Assembly: GCA_015478945.1 (NCBI GenBank)
Contig: JABUQX010057118.1
Coordinates: 1-55,000 of the forward strand
DNA from: Trachelipus rathkii
Taxonomy: Eukaryota; Arthropoda; Malacostraca; Isopoda; Trachelipodidae
Direction: 5' to 3'
DNA length: 55,000 nucleotides
Of the stretch, positions 1 through 11,913 are shown piece after piece. The notes under the pieces are model-generated. The model did not search any database. It was not told where the DNA came from and saw only the letters and a program-made list of their open reading frames with translations. Every line of letters starts with the position of its first letter. The first letter of the stretch is position 1. A program made the translations under genes and the position numbers.

Positions 1-234
1 TTAAAGTTTTCTTTTTTTAGAAATAGATTCATCCCCTTAATCAATACACAGTAGTTATATCTCTTACAAACGACCATTGGTCCAGCATATGGATAAAATC
101 TGTCCGTTTTTATTTTCAATTGAAATTAGAAATGAATAATGGGTAGTTGCTAGATATAGAGACAAAACCCATGTGATATAGGCATGAGGCCTCATTTCTT
201 CGAGACAACCTTTTTTCTTGGATATTTTTTAAAT

Positions 235-720
235 CAGGGTTTGTGTGGAGTTTTGGTTTGATTTTGAGAAAAAAAATCAATTATTTGGTTTTTTTTTCTG
301 TTGTACGTCACGGAAATAATTTAGTACAAATATTTTGAGTTGATAAGTATTTATTTAAATATTAGAATTATTCATTCTGTATTAACAAAAGGAAGTCGAG
401 GAATGGATTCTTTCAGATTCGTGCGTCACTCACCGAAATTAAATTGTAAAACGTTTTTTTAGTTCCATATAGTATTATTTTTGAAGGTATGATTCAATCA
501 TGTTTAACTCCAAAAATCTTAAAAAGCCGATAGTCTGAAAAAGAAATAGCAACACTAAAGAGTGTTATGGAGCTTGTACGGAAGTATGTAATTGAAAAGT
601 ACAATCAGAATAAACAGAAAACCTATATTGAACAATGAATCTTTGTTACAAATAGTGTAGGAATTATGACACAGAGTGAGCCGTGTAATATTGTATTTAA
701 TCTTTTATTTCATTGAAGAA
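235..720 (+). mobile_element. Fragment of a hAT-like non-autonomous element, related to the one at 23245-26723
   Basis: The stretch opens with CAGGGTTTGTGTGG followed by runs of the GATTTT/AAAAATC type, like the left end of the element at 23245. About 70 bases later comes a GTACGTCACGGAAATA motif resembling GTGACGTCACGCGAAATA at 23333. The segment near 545-585 (GAAATAGCAACACTAAAGAG, then TGTTATGG) matches the right-end interior of the other element at 26424-26450. Here that segment lies in a short open frame of about 33 codons ending in a stop near 639, so it may be an old coding remnant. No right terminus or target duplication is visible before the (TA)n tract. Assignment rests on similarity within the window. 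Confidence 0.45.
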
Positions 721-742
721 CGTTAAATCACTATAATTATCA

Positions 743-927
743 CTTATTATATATATATATATTATATATAATTTTATATAATATAATATATATAGATTAT
801 ATATATATAATAGATATATATTATATATCATATTATATATATATATATTAATAATATATATATATATAATAATATATATATATATATATATTATATATAT
901 TATTATATATATATATATATTATATTC
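743..927. repeat. Interrupted (TA)n microsatellite
   Basis: About 185 bases of TA repeat with frequent phase breaks such as TTATATAATA. A minus-strand ORF rich in Ile-Tyr crosses it and is an artefact of the repeat. Confidence 0.95.
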
Positions 928-1242
928 CAGCGTTTCCATTATCCGTTCATATGTATCTCTAAAACTATTTAATGCGACGAGTAAAACGGAACTGAATAAC
1001 TGCTGTGGATGTGGCCAATTGCTGGCTGGGAAATGTAAAGAAAAAAAAAAAAAAATAAAATAAAAAAATAAATAGGTATCTGCATGGGTTTCAACGATAT
1101 ATACATCACATTTTGAAGTCTGGTAATTCACACGAGAAAAGGTGAAAAAAAATAACAATTAAAAAAGACAATTATGTAATAATATTAGTAATAATGGATT
1201 AGAAGGCGCGTAGTAAGACGTTTTGTTTCTCGAAAAATAAGA
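928..1242. other. Unassigned A/T-rich spacer
   Basis: Mixed sequence with an A-rich run near 1040-1075. I see no gene or terminal repeat. Confidence 0.6.
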
Positions 1243-1500
1243 TAGACTTTCTATTAAATTTGCTTATTTTTTTTTAGGAGGGCTCGAGCCGACGGGAACA
1301 TAGGGGACGTTCCATACCCCGTAGGAGCGGGGCAACCCCCGCGACACCCAATACCAAACGAGCGTCGAGCCTCCGCCGGAGGGAGGATTGTCCTACCCGG
1401 TAGTTCCCGGAAGGCCGAGAACCCCGACTCTGCCATCGGTTGCGTATACCCTGGGGGTTTCGTCTTAGTCAAAGAAAAGCAATTAATAGAAAGTCGGTTA
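1243..1500 (+). repeat. GC-rich dispersed repeat, copy 1
   Basis: A sharply bounded GC-rich block in AT-rich surroundings. It begins after a T run with GGAGGGCTCGAGCC and contains GGGGACGTTCCATACCCC and AACCCCCGCGACACCC. A second copy lies at 49636-49830 in the same orientation, and a shorter related block lies at 52065-52185 in inverse orientation. The flanks form a short inverted repeat: GACTTTCTATTAAATTTGCT at about 1247 against AAGCAATTAATAGAAAGTC at about 1478. This suggests a small element with inverted ends. The family is not recognised. Confidence 0.6.
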
Positions 1501-1589
1501 TTTATTTTTACGGAAGTAGACCAATAGGAAAAAGTTTCTAAAGTAGTCGGCAGTAGTAGGAGTGGTGAGGTCATATTCTGGACGTGTGG

Positions 1590-2110
1590 TCATTTTGACC
1601 GGCCCGCCAGACCTACCGTGAGATTTTTGAGCCACATTTTTACCTTTTTATGACTTTTTGGCTTGGACCTTTTTGGACGCTTTTGTCTGACCGCGAGCCT
1701 TTTTTTGAGCTCGAAATTTACCTGACCTTGAGCCTTGTGCCTCGCGCGCTCTGTTCGGACCTTGGCATTGTTGCGCGACTCAATCCCCTTTATCTGCCAG
1801 GCGTCAATTGCCCAATTTTACCTACCCTGTCCTTTAGGGGAGTCGATTTTTTTGAAACGCCTAATTTTTTGAAACCCTAGTTTTTTTGAGAGCCCTAAGT
1901 GTCGAGGAGAACCTAGATTTTTGATGTAACCTAAATGTGGTTTTTCGGCAACCGCCGATTTGTTACAGGGCCAGTCCTGATTTTGGGCAACCCGCAAGAA
2001 GAGTTCCGCCAAACGGTGCATAAGGCAGACCGTGATGTACGTGGAATTACCCCCTATTTTTAGACGCCCCCTAAATTATTTTGCCGACGGTGCCATTGCC
2101 CCACGGGTAT
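1590..2110. repeat. Degenerate irregular tandem repeat region
   Basis: Imperfectly repeated words such as CCTTTTTGG, GACCTTGAGCC, TTTTTTTGA and GAGCC recur at short spacing over roughly 500 bases. The ORFs in this stretch read only this repeat structure. No protein family is recognisable. Confidence 0.4.
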
Positions 2111-2400
2111 TCTGGGCTAACTTTGGGAGCTTTTGATGTCGGTGTACCTTTGCATGAAATTTCGACAACTCCTTGATCTTCGCATGGGTATTTTAGGCCC
2201 ACGGGTTAATTGTCTTCCGTGGGCAGATTTGGCCACGGAAATTTCGACCATCCTTAGTCTTCCAGGTCATTTTTGCCCACGTAATTTTCACCAACGCTGT
2301 GGTCTTCCATGGTCATTTTGCCCACGGTAATTTCAACCAACCCTTGATCTCTCATGGTCATTTTTGCCCACGCCTAATTTTACCACTCTGGCCCACCGTC
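2110..2400. repeat. Minisatellite, unit about 40-50 bp
   Basis: Five to six imperfect units, each holding GCCCACGG, then AATTTCGACCA or similar, then TTGATCTTC and ATGGTCATTTTT. One further partial unit (GGTCAATTTTACCCACGG) lies at 2650-2670. Confidence 0.75.
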
Positions 2401-2460
2401 ACCATTATTCATTCCTAACTTGTACCGAAGTCATGGACTACCCTAACTTGAACACGCTGA

Positions 2461-2560
2461 ATCACCACACCACCACACACACAACACACCATCACACACA
2501 CCACAACACACACACACCCACACACCACACACACCACACGACAGCACACAACACACTTCA
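2461..2560. repeat. Degenerate (CA)n tract
   Basis: Short runs of CA interrupted by CCA and ACAC variants. His/Thr-rich and Val/Cys-rich ORFs across it are repeat translations. Confidence 0.85.
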
Positions 2561-2679
2561 ACTATACACACATCACTATACACTATCAGCTGCACCCTAG
2601 ACACGTACATTACATACACACGGTACAAACACCTGCAACCCTTTGTTCCAGGTCAATTTTACCCACGGCAATTTTTTCG

Positions 2680-3130
2680 CTTCCTTTGAGGGACTTGCCC
2701 TTGTTTGATGGTTTTAACCTTGTAGACCCATGACTATTCGCCTTGACCTACAGGTATGAATACATGTCAAGTTTCCACGGCTAACTGATGGCTTTGGTCC
2801 CATCACGTAAAATATCTAGTGATGTTCTATTGGTGCTTTGATTATTCTAGTGAGCCGTGATGCCAAGGGGGTGCCAAGAGTGCCAATGCAGTCCAAGTGA
2901 AGTGCAATAGGGCCCACAGTGATTGCCAACATAGTGCAGGTTGAGCACAGTGAGGTGCATAACTGGAGTGCACTTTTTTTCAAGCCTTTTCTGCCTCCCT
3001 AGCCCGCCGAGAGCCCTTAATAGTGGTATTAACCTATGTAATGATTGGAGAAATGGAAATGGTGTACTTCAAATCTTAGTATACTTCCTAGTATGAGGTG
3101 TATTTTTAACACGGTATAGCTAGAATATTG
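2680..3130. other. Unassigned spacer with GTGCCAA-type irregular repeats
   Basis: Between 2850 and 2980 the words GTGCCAA, GTCCAAGTG, GTGCA and AGTGAGGTGCA recur irregularly. No gene is seen. Confidence 0.4.
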
Positions 3131-3534
3131 CACTAGACACTTAACACATGCGTATACACTATAAACACTAGACACTATAAGCACGTACATTGATGGGCAC
3201 TACAGTTAATACCATAGACACCTACATAAACCATATCATTCTACACATGCACACAGACACTACACACCATCTCACACACATATTGGTTTGCCCGCTCAAC
3301 TTATGATGCTCAGCTGTTAGCCTCAACTATGCCTCAACTTTAATCAGCTCACTTATTATGCTCAACTTTGAAGAAGCACAACGAAGGTTTCTCCTTTGAT
3401 GACTCATCTTGATGCACGTCATCTTGAATAGCCGCATATTGGATGGATATCTTGATGAAACACTTTGATGGCTCATCTCCGTCAATAAAGAACAGAGTAT
3501 GTGTGTAATTCTCCGCTAGTTCTAAGCAACCACC

Positions 3535-3760
3535 AGGGCGCCGCATCGCCTCCGCGAATATCGACAACCCGACCACCCGCAGGGCCGACCCCGCGTTCCC
3601 GCCCGCCGCGAGCGCCCGCAGGCCAATATTCCCTCTTACCGCCCGCCGCAGCGCCTGGAGGATTTCCTCGCATCGGTCCATTGCGAGCGCCCTCAGCTCG
3701 TTCCATTTCCGTTGCCCCGCCCGTCGCGTGCGCCCGCACGCAATATTCCTGCGGGAATGA
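3535..3760 (+). repeat. GC-rich CGCCCGC/AATATT block, left-arm copy
   Basis: The block alternates GCGCCCGC-type words with GCGAATATTCC-like words at roughly 50-60 base spacing, so it looks tandem. The inverse counterpart is at 11914-12165. Several overlapping ORFs in different frames are Arg/Ala/Pro-rich by composition only. Confidence 0.7.
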
Positions 3761-4129
3761 AAATATATATGATGAGTCTCATTGTATTCAACTTACATTT
3801 CAAAGGAATTTCTTTCAATTACTATGAGTCATTCATTATATTCATACTTAAACATTTTTAAAAGGACATGTTTCGAACCTAAAACCGTAACTCATTACAG
3901 ACCTATATTTAACACATATAAAACATATTTTACTAATCTACAAACTTTTATTTTTATAAATTTTTTAAAATGTATGTTAGAAAAAACCAAAGTGTGCTGA
4001 CTAATAATCATTTATTTACACATTGTACGAAATTCTTACTAAAACATGACTTAACATACTATAAACGAGAAACAGTAATCAATAAGGTGGTACTAAACAC
4101 CAGGCGGGGAGGAATTAGTAGCTTGGTTT

Positions 4130-4510
4130 ACGTCTTGACTGCTTGAGACGCTTTCTGCTTATTGCTTTAACGTTCTGCTTTACTTTTAACTTTCTACTTT
4201 ACTCTTTCAACTTTCTCTAGCTAACGTTTTCTGCTTAGGTTTTAACTTTCGGCTTTTTAAGCGACTTACGGTTTTACACCATAACGTTATTTTATTAACT
4301 TACATACCTTAAGCAGAAATTCAGGTAAAATCGATAGATGGGTTGAATTACCTAAACACCTAGGGGATAGCTTGTTCTTTTATGCGTGGTAGAACTATCT
4401 CTTTTACTGCTGTTAACTCCTTTTACTGCTTTAAGTGATCTGCCTTTATGCTTAACTCTCTGCGTACTGCTTAACTATCTGCTTATCTTTAAACTCCTTA
4501 CTGCTTTAAC
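4130..4510 (+). repeat. Minisatellite of CTGCTTTAACTTT type
   Basis: Degenerate tandem units made of CTGCTTTA, ACTTTCTGC and TTTACT, about 20 bases each. The clearer version is reverse-complemented at 11392-11494, where AAAGCAGTAAAGCAGAAAGT repeats at about 21 bases. Confidence 0.7.
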
Positions 4511-4849
4511 AATAGTTTATTAACATAGTTGATAAACTTTTATTTTATTCTTTTTCTTTTTATTTTTATTATTTAGTATTATTTTTTGTTTAATACTTTT
4601 TATTCTTTTATTTATTTTATTATTACTTTATATTATGTTTATTTTGAAATTGCGTCAAAATAAATTTTCTCTTTTAATTTATTTATTATTTACTGTTTAT
4701 TATCGTTTGTTTTCGTTTTAATACTTTTTATTTTATCTTATTATTATTATGTTTACTTATTATTATTTATTATATTATATTATATTATTTATTTACTCAG
4801 CTATTCATTATAGTTCTATCAAGATTACTACACTACACCGATTAACTAC
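4511..4849. other. AT-rich spacer in the left arm
   Basis: Degenerate TTTATT/TTATTA sequence between two minisatellites. The corresponding part of the right arm is longer and carries an (AAT)n tract. No gene is seen. Confidence 0.6.
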
Positions 4850-5110
4850 ACTCACACAAGATCTACTTACACACACACACACACCACCCATCACGACAAG
4901 TGTATTTACACACACAGATTTACTACACTCACACAGATTTACGTACACTCACACACAGATTACTTATACACCAATACAGATACTTTAACCACAGATACTA
5001 CACACACACAGTTCACAGTCACACCATTTGAGCTACACAACACAGCACACGCACACTCCATCACTCACCCACAACACACGACACTCACTACACCCCACCA
5101 CGGAATTCAC
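4850..5110 (+). repeat. ACACAGATTTAC and CACA minisatellite
   Basis: CACACAGATTTACTACACT-like units recur with CA-rich spacers. The inverse copy at 9850-10090 reads GTAAATCTGTGTT. Confidence 0.7.
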
Positions 5111-5737
5111 TCCATTAACGGTTAATTATTAAAACATGGTAAATTTTTTAATTAACACTACATTATGTATACTATTTCAAATATAAACCCTAAATATTTC
5201 AAGTTCTAACTGCGAAAATAAATCAATCATATCCTTTGAAACAAAAATCATTTATAACGTTATAACTTTGTATAATGAAACTAACAAGTTTAAATAACTG
5301 TTTGGGTAAGTAAGAATGTAGAAATATAAAACAATGTTACCACTGGAAGCAAAAGAAATCATGTGTAGCTCAGCCCCAGCACCCCTCTACACCAAGCTAT
5401 GCCACGTTTTGTTCTTTTGACTACTGCTTACATCATCTTTAGCGATGTAATTAAGTACTAAAATAACAAAATAAGTTTTTCTCTGCTAACATAACATGGA
5501 TTTTATTAAAATCATTCTAAGTTTTTATTAAAAATGAACAATAGTTCACTTAGATTTATATTATTCGCTCGATGTTAACTAAAAATATTTCAAAGTTTTT
5601 TAAATAATTGGGATTTTTATTATTATTTATCTATGTACATTGACAATTCAACACGAAGAAAACACAACAACCCGGCACTCGTTACAGATACGAAACTGAC
5701 CGTCTCTCTTAAAAATGGGTTGAGAATAACTACTTTT

Positions 5738-5932
5738 AGCCCTAAATTTAGGATAATCCTTTTTGTCCCCCGGGGCGATTTAGAGCTAATACCAGGTCAA
5801 AATATATTCAAACTGACCTTTTTCTGTAAGATGTGGTGCAATAACTACGTTATGCCTAAAATTAGGTCTAAATTTAGGATAAACCTTTTTGTTCACCGCT
5901 TATTTAAGCCTAATACCAAGTCAAAAGGTATT
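5738..5932 (+). repeat. Two-copy tandem repeat, unit about 130 bp
   Basis: The segment starting CTAAATTTAGGATAATCC (5743) and ending TAATACCAGGTCAAAA recurs as CTAAATTTAGGATAAACC (5870) ending TAATACCAAGTCAAAA. A 102-codon ORF runs through both copies, but I recognise no domain and do not call it a gene. Confidence 0.7.
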
Positions 5933-6278
5933 CCAGTATAGACAAGAATTGAGAAATAATGTTATTATTTTATAAATATATTTCAAACTGAACATGCTGG
6001 ATCGGTAAGGATCCTTTGATCAGGTAAGATAGGAAATGTTTACGCTTTCTTGTGAGGGCCGGGAGTAATCCATCTCGTATATGGACTCGTTATGGATGGT
6101 CAAGAATTATTTATCGCTTTTTCTTTTAATATGAAAAGCATGTTTTTCATATCCTGGCCCAAGTTTTTTATGATAAAAATGATTGGCATAAATGTAAATA
6201 TTTATTAAGAAAGTAAAAAGAAGGTTAATAAAAAACTTTACTATATATTAGAAATTAATAAGTCATTATCTGACATAA

Positions 6279-6354
6279 TTATATATATATATATATACTA
6301 ATATATATATATAATATATATATATATATTATTATATTATACTATATATATATA

Positions 6355-6394
<40 letters not shown>

Positions 6395-6420
6395 TAATAA
6401 GATAATTATAATTATATATA
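6279..6420. repeat. (TA)n microsatellite
   Basis: About 140 bases of interrupted TA repeat. Confidence 0.95.
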
Positions 6421-7800
6421 CAAGGGTGTTAAATATATTTACAATGGGTTTATATAACACTGCTGCTTGCATAAACAGGGAATATTATATCATATTACAC
6501 TTCCACATGATGTTTTCGCATATATTTTATATAAAATCTTTAAATCTTTGCAAATATGCCAATCATTATATCATTCATCGATGGATATAGTTTCGTGCTC
6601 AGTAATACTTCAGTAACACATACTAAAAGTCCCGTTTCAGATATCATAGCATATTACAGTTCTGGGTCACCTGCATAATACTTTCCTGAACATTGTTTGT
6701 CTGAAGAGGGATAAATGGAATTTTTTGTTACGGTCTGATAGAAACTTAGGAGGCGATCGATGATGGGCCGTTTAGGGTCATCGTTCAGGGTTTCTTAAAT
6801 GCCGTAGTTATTCTTGTGTAACATGTAATGAATATACGGGTGACGTAATGAGATAACACATATGTCTTCTTCAGCTGCAATAACATGCGCTTACGTACCT
6901 CTAACATATATTCATCTGCGCTAGGGCCTGAAAGTAAGAATCCAAATTGATGTAGGTTTTCAAAATACGGTGTTTCATAATTCTCACCATAATCTAACTT
7001 CCAAGCTGATTATGTTTATGTTTATAAATGATATGAGTAAGTTGCTTATCACTGGTTTCTTCGCACAGGCTAATAACTGTTTCCGTCCAGTTTAAAGCTG
7101 AGCTTGTTTAAAGTATTCGTAAGCCAACTCTCAGTGTGATTACATTACAAACATAATTCGATTTGGCCTCCACGAAAATACGCTGGTATATGACAGGGGA
7201 TTGGGTAGCCACACTTGAAATTCAAATCCATCGGGGCTTTCTTTTATATTAAGAATGAAACCCTACTCCCTGGGATCTTGAATTGATTTCCCAATGGACA
7301 ATGTCTTGTATTGAGGGTATACTGTTAAGGGGGAATCATGTATACATTAGGAAAATAGAAGTACTGTTTATTACAAACCAGGAACTTGTGCACCGCTTAA
7401 GAGCCAAACGAGTATGATTTTAAAATGGTTTGGGTCTAAAACATCCGACTGCTCAAATATAATTTTCACCCAATCAGAGGTAGGTCCACCACGCACTGGG
7501 AAATATGAAAAAAATCCATTGCTTTTCATAGCACTTTAAAACCAGACATATAGGCGGATAAATATTAAATTCTGCGAGCCAATCAGCATTACGAGGTCAT
7601 ATAGAGATAAGGATTACCCGCCAGGTATGCATACACAAAGAAAGGTAACAAACATTTGCCTTCTTACCTTTGTGATCTCTAAAGTGAACGTTCTTAACCT
7701 GGATCCATGCATGTATATCGATCTTGAATATTAATTGTATAAAATGAGATAACATAAGTAATAATAATTTCAGCTCAATTCTTGTAAAACTAGAATCAAG
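6421..7800. other. Unassigned centre of the inverted structure
   Basis: This stretch is nearly free of microsatellites and has more balanced composition than its surroundings. Short open stretches occur on the plus strand (for example near 7390-7520), but none reaches a credible length and no motif is recognisable. It is the most complex sequence between the inverted arms, so it could hold diverged element coding sequence. Confidence 0.4.
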
Positions 7801-8990
7801 TTATACTGGATATTACCTTATAACAATATGAATAACACTTAGGAGTATCAATAAAAGGCTATAAATTTTATAAAAATAAATCGCATGAACCTGAATTTGA
7901 TAAAAATAAAAACAAATATTGGTAAAAATAAAATATAATATTTCCATAAATTTAGACCTATGAATTTTATTAGGAGCAAAAGAATAAGTATGTAAAATGA
8001 AACCTCCTATAAAACAGTAGTTAATATTACACACAACATTTATAACTAAGCGAAAACCATAGAAAATACAAGAATCAGTTTCAATTTTGATGAATTGCGT
8101 AGTATATTTGGACCATGAGGGTGGTGGGGTGAGTTGCGCAGCTTTATATGAATCGCTCATTCGAGGTGAGTTTACTGCTTTAGGGTGATTGTAAAAGCTT
8201 AACAATTTAGTGAAAAATTTATTTTCAAAACAAATTAAATAAAAAGTTTGGTTACATACAAAACGGATATGATGAATCTGTATCCTATCAATAGAACATA
8301 TAGTATCTTATTAGAATCATGGCTATAAGGGTGTGTGTAGGTGTGTATGTTACGATACTTTTACTAGTACTTATTTACTGCCCTTTAGGTTTTTGTGTAC
8401 AGGAATGAAAACAAATAAAAATTAAGTTATATAACATGAAAGAGATTTGACAAGTTTCAAAAATTAGTAAAACGAGAATCTGAATAAATGATCTGAGTTA
8501 AGATATAAATGATATGAGTTAAATAAAGAATATATCATATTACTAATGAGATAATGAGAAAAAAAAAGAAAAATAGAAAAAAAAGAGGTTAGATAATATA
8601 TATATAAACTTAGATAAAAGAATTTAAAAAATATAAATAAAGAAAATAATACGCACAACAATAAAATTTTTTGTTAAAAAAAACTTGTGTAAAAATATGA
8701 ATTTATTAGGGGCTTAAAAACAAATCTGAAATTAGGACAAAACTATATATTTTACTTGAAGTTTATGCGAAAAAAAAATATGAGAGATGTAAGATAGACG
8801 AGAGATTTTGTTAGAACTTATAAATAGGATAAATGTCACATTATACTGCAACCATGATATATGTAAAAATCAAGTGTGCTCTTACCTTCACATGTAGTAG
8901 TGCCTTATTTAGCATATCCTTCGTCTGTCGTGGTGTTGACATATATACCAATATATTTTCTTTCCTTTCTTAATTTGTTCAATTTTTACA
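7801..8990. other. Unassigned AT-rich spacer
   Basis: Mostly A-rich sequence on the plus strand. A 130-codon ORF on the minus strand at 7813-8205 and shorter ones at 8464-8661 and 8876-9157 show no recognisable domain and are of the size expected by chance in AT-rich DNA. Confidence 0.4.
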
Positions 8991-9182
8991 AATCTTGTGA
9001 TTATATCGCTGGCTACAAAGCCCTATTGAGACATTTGAATCGTAGAGAAATCGTATGGAGTAATGCGAGTAAAGTCAAAAGAACAAAACGTTGGGTGACG
9101 AAGTACATCTATACTAATGGAAAGGTGGGTTTATACCGACGTGTGCATGCTCGTTAGTGTGCGAGAATTCCAAGTGTATGAA

Positions 9183-9245
9183 GGGTACAGCCCCACCACC
9201 TCAATGACGTAGCGTCGATGCGTTAACCAACTGGCTGTACACATG
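9183..9245 (-). repeat. tRNA-like SINE head or tRNA pseudogene
   Basis: On the minus strand, CAGCCAGTTGGTTAACGC resembles a tRNA D-arm / RNA polymerase III A box. About 44 bases further on, GGGCTGTACCC resembles a B box, which is close to the usual spacing. The 5' GTGTA and the downstream TACAC could form part of an acceptor stem, but a clean cloverleaf is not obvious. I favour a tRNA-derived SINE head over a functional tRNA. Confidence 0.4.
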
Positions 9246-9849
9246 GAGCTCATCTCTTAATATTGGAATAGGGTTGTTTATACCATTAATTTTTTCACTA
9301 GACACTTTTATCATGGCTCATGTCCTATATTAATGAGGGCGGGCATAATAGTAACGTATATAGAGAAGAATATGAGGTGGCCTATTCTTTAAATCAACCA
9401 TTTCATAACAATTTATAACCTATAAGTATTTTAATAATCTGTTAGATTATAAAATTGTATAAGACAAAACAGGTTATTAACAGTTAATAAATAAATTCCT
9501 TTTGTTCAAAGATAATGATTGATTTATTTATAGAATTTTTATAGAATTTATAAATAAATTTTAGTTATATTGAAAGTTCATTAGGTAGACATATAAATCT
9601 TTCTATCTTGGTTAACTGAAAATACCATGAAAAAAATGTTTTTATATTTAAAATTATACGTTATATGTGTAGTGGGAATGTGCGTGTGTGGGTGTGATGT
9701 TGATAAAGTGCATCCTAGAGAAAAGGTGATATAACCAAATTTTTCGATGCGCCGCGTTGACTAATCAATATCCAAGATTGTTGGGCTAGCATCGCGTTCT
9801 CGCGCGTATCGTAGTGAATGTGGTAGTGTGCGCGAGACTTTGATGATGA

Positions 9850-10090
9850 ACTCTTCGTGGTATCGTGCTGACAGATCTGTGTTAGTGACTGTAAGTAAAT
9901 CTGCGTCACCCCCTTGATTGTGGTGTAAGAAATCTGTGTGTTAAGTAAATCTGGTTATGTGGGTGGTATATAAAAAGAGTATAATGGCAGATGAGTGATT
10001 GACGCATTGGCTTAAACTCTATCCTGTTAAGTAGAGTACTGGTTGCGGTGCGGTGTTATAGTAAATCTGTGGTTTGCGTTAAAGGTACAG
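9850..10090 (-). repeat. GTAAATCTGTGT minisatellite, right-arm copy
   Basis: Units with TAAATCTG(T)G occur at 9895, 9925, 9945 and 10065 among GTG-rich spacers, matching the inverse copy at 4850-5010. Confidence 0.65.
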
Positions 10091-10104
10091 CTCTGTGTTG
10101 ATAA

Positions 10105-10136
10105 TAATAATACTACTAATACTACATAATGATATA

Positions 10137-10205
<69 letters not shown>
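10105..10205. repeat. (AAT)n microsatellite
   Basis: Nearly pure AAT repeat, followed by GATGAT-type degenerate repeats to about 10260. Confidence 0.95.
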
Positions 10206-10260
10206 GATATGATGGATGATGATTATGATGATTGGGATGAAGATTAGGATGATGATTCAG

Positions 10261-11391
10261 AGATGAAGTGAAAGATGTGAGAAAAGAATGTCATTGATTT
10301 TGTATACCAAGTTTCACCTGTGTTGTCATAAGCGGTCTAAAATCTCATGGCTAGAATTTTTGGAGTGGGTAAGTAGTTAGCCTGTGTACAAACCCGACTA
10401 ACGGTAATAAATAGCAGATAGGGCTGAAGTCAATGAGCTAACACACCGTAATCTCACTAACTGAAAACCTACATACATATAGATAATTACGTCAAACTAC
10501 CTCAATAAAACGCAAGAATTAATAAAAATAAAATAGATTAGAGGTCAATGAAATATAAGTAAAAAAGAGTAATTATTAACATGTCGACAAAATACTCTAA
10601 TATCACGTTTAATAAATAGTATAGAATAAATAGAAGAAAAAACAAAAAACAAAAAGGGACAAAAATAACTTATCTTGGAAATTATATCAAATAATTAATA
10701 AAATTGGCTTAAAATAATGAATATATAAATATGAAATGAAAAGAATGTATCTGAGAAGGAAAATAATCAGTGCAGTGCGCGTGCGCGGTGCGAGAAATGA
10801 GTCAGATGAAGACTTAGTGTTTGGATTAGAAGAAGTAACAGTTACATGAGAAGTAGTGATATACTTAAAAAATCAGAAAAATCTGTTCCATTAGTAGAAC
10901 AGTAGAAGAAGACAAGATTGTTATATTAGTTTATAAATTAATATTTAGTTAATAAGCTCATAGTGTAAAGCAGAGAGAGAGAGAGAGAGAGAGAATGTTT
11001 TGTAGCACAAAAAGTTGGAGGGCAAGGTTGAATACTAACTGTGAAGATCAGAGTTTATAAAATAAGATTAGTATTGAATATCATGGTGGAAGATCACGCT
11101 AAAACAGTATACCTTAGTTAGTTATAAAGCTCTCCGAGAAATTAATCTCATAGTTTGATTTCGTTGTTGTTGTTGTTGTTGTTGTCATTATTGCAATGTC
11201 ATTGCAGTGTTTCATCAATTCTACATTGAGTGGATAATTAATACTTAATATCTTGTACAGTACGTATATTTTTAATGTTAATAAACTATATAGTAAGTTT
11301 ATACAGTATTAAATAACATTAGTCTGAGTAAAACAGTAAAGCTGAAATAATGATTATAAATCAGTATTAAATAGCAAGAAAGTATTATTAA
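10261..11391. other. Unassigned AT-rich spacer in the right arm
   Basis: Contains a (GA)n run at about 10973-10994 and a (GTT)n run at about 11163-11185. No gene is seen. Confidence 0.5.
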
Positions 11392-11494
11392 AGCAGTAAA
11401 AGCAGAAATTAAAGCAGTAAAGCAGAAAGTTAAAAGAGTAAAGCAGAAAGTTAAAGCAGTAAAGCAGAAAGTTAAAGCAGTAAAGCAGTAAACA
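11392..11494 (-). repeat. AAAGCAGTAAAGCAGAAAGTT minisatellite
   Basis: About five units near 21 bases each. The minus-strand 76-codon ORF across it repeats Ala-Leu-Thr-Phe-Cys-Phe-Thr and is a repeat translation, not a gene. Confidence 0.85.
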
Positions 11495-11913
11495 AAAAGC
11501 ATACAAATCCCCCCTAGGTTAGGTAACACCTCTATTATTTTACTGATTTACTGCTTTAAGGATGTAAAAAACAATGTTTATTTAGTAAAATTTCGTACAA
11601 TTGTAGAAAATAAATGATTATATATCAGGACACTTTGGCTTTTTCTTCTTACATACAATTTTAAAAAATTTTTATAAATAAAAAGTATTAAAGTAAAATA
11701 AAATCCCAGTTAAAAAATAAGTTAATAAATATATGTGTGGAAATAATAGGTCTGTGAGTTACAGTTTTAGATTCACGAAAATGTTTTTAATAAAAATGTT
11801 TAAGTATGAAATAAAATGAATGACTTCAAAGATATATTGGAAAAGAAATTCTTTGAAATGTTTAAGTATGAAATTAAAAATGAATGACTCATATTATTGA
11901 TATTTTTTCATCC

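Larger units (their letters stand above)
3130..5480 (+). repeat. Left arm of a large imperfect inverted repeat
   Basis: Reading left to right, this arm contains a GACACTATAAGCAC-type minisatellite (3130-3250), a CATCTTGATG-rich stretch (3390-3490), a GC-rich block (3535-3760), a CATACTTAAACATTTTTAAA stretch, a CTGCTTTA-type minisatellite (4130-4510), an AT-rich stretch, an ACACAGATTTAC minisatellite (4850-5010) and a block ending near CACGTTTTGTTCTTTTGACT (5402-5421). The same series occurs reverse-complemented at 9000-12590. The arms have diverged by substitution and by indels of up to about 1 kb. It could be a foldback-type transposon arm or two inverted copies of one compound repeat. Confidence 0.7.

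Noticed and set aside
9183..9245. Functional tRNA gene
   Set aside because: Box-like words are present, but the acceptor and T stems do not pair well, and the sequence lies in a repeat arm.
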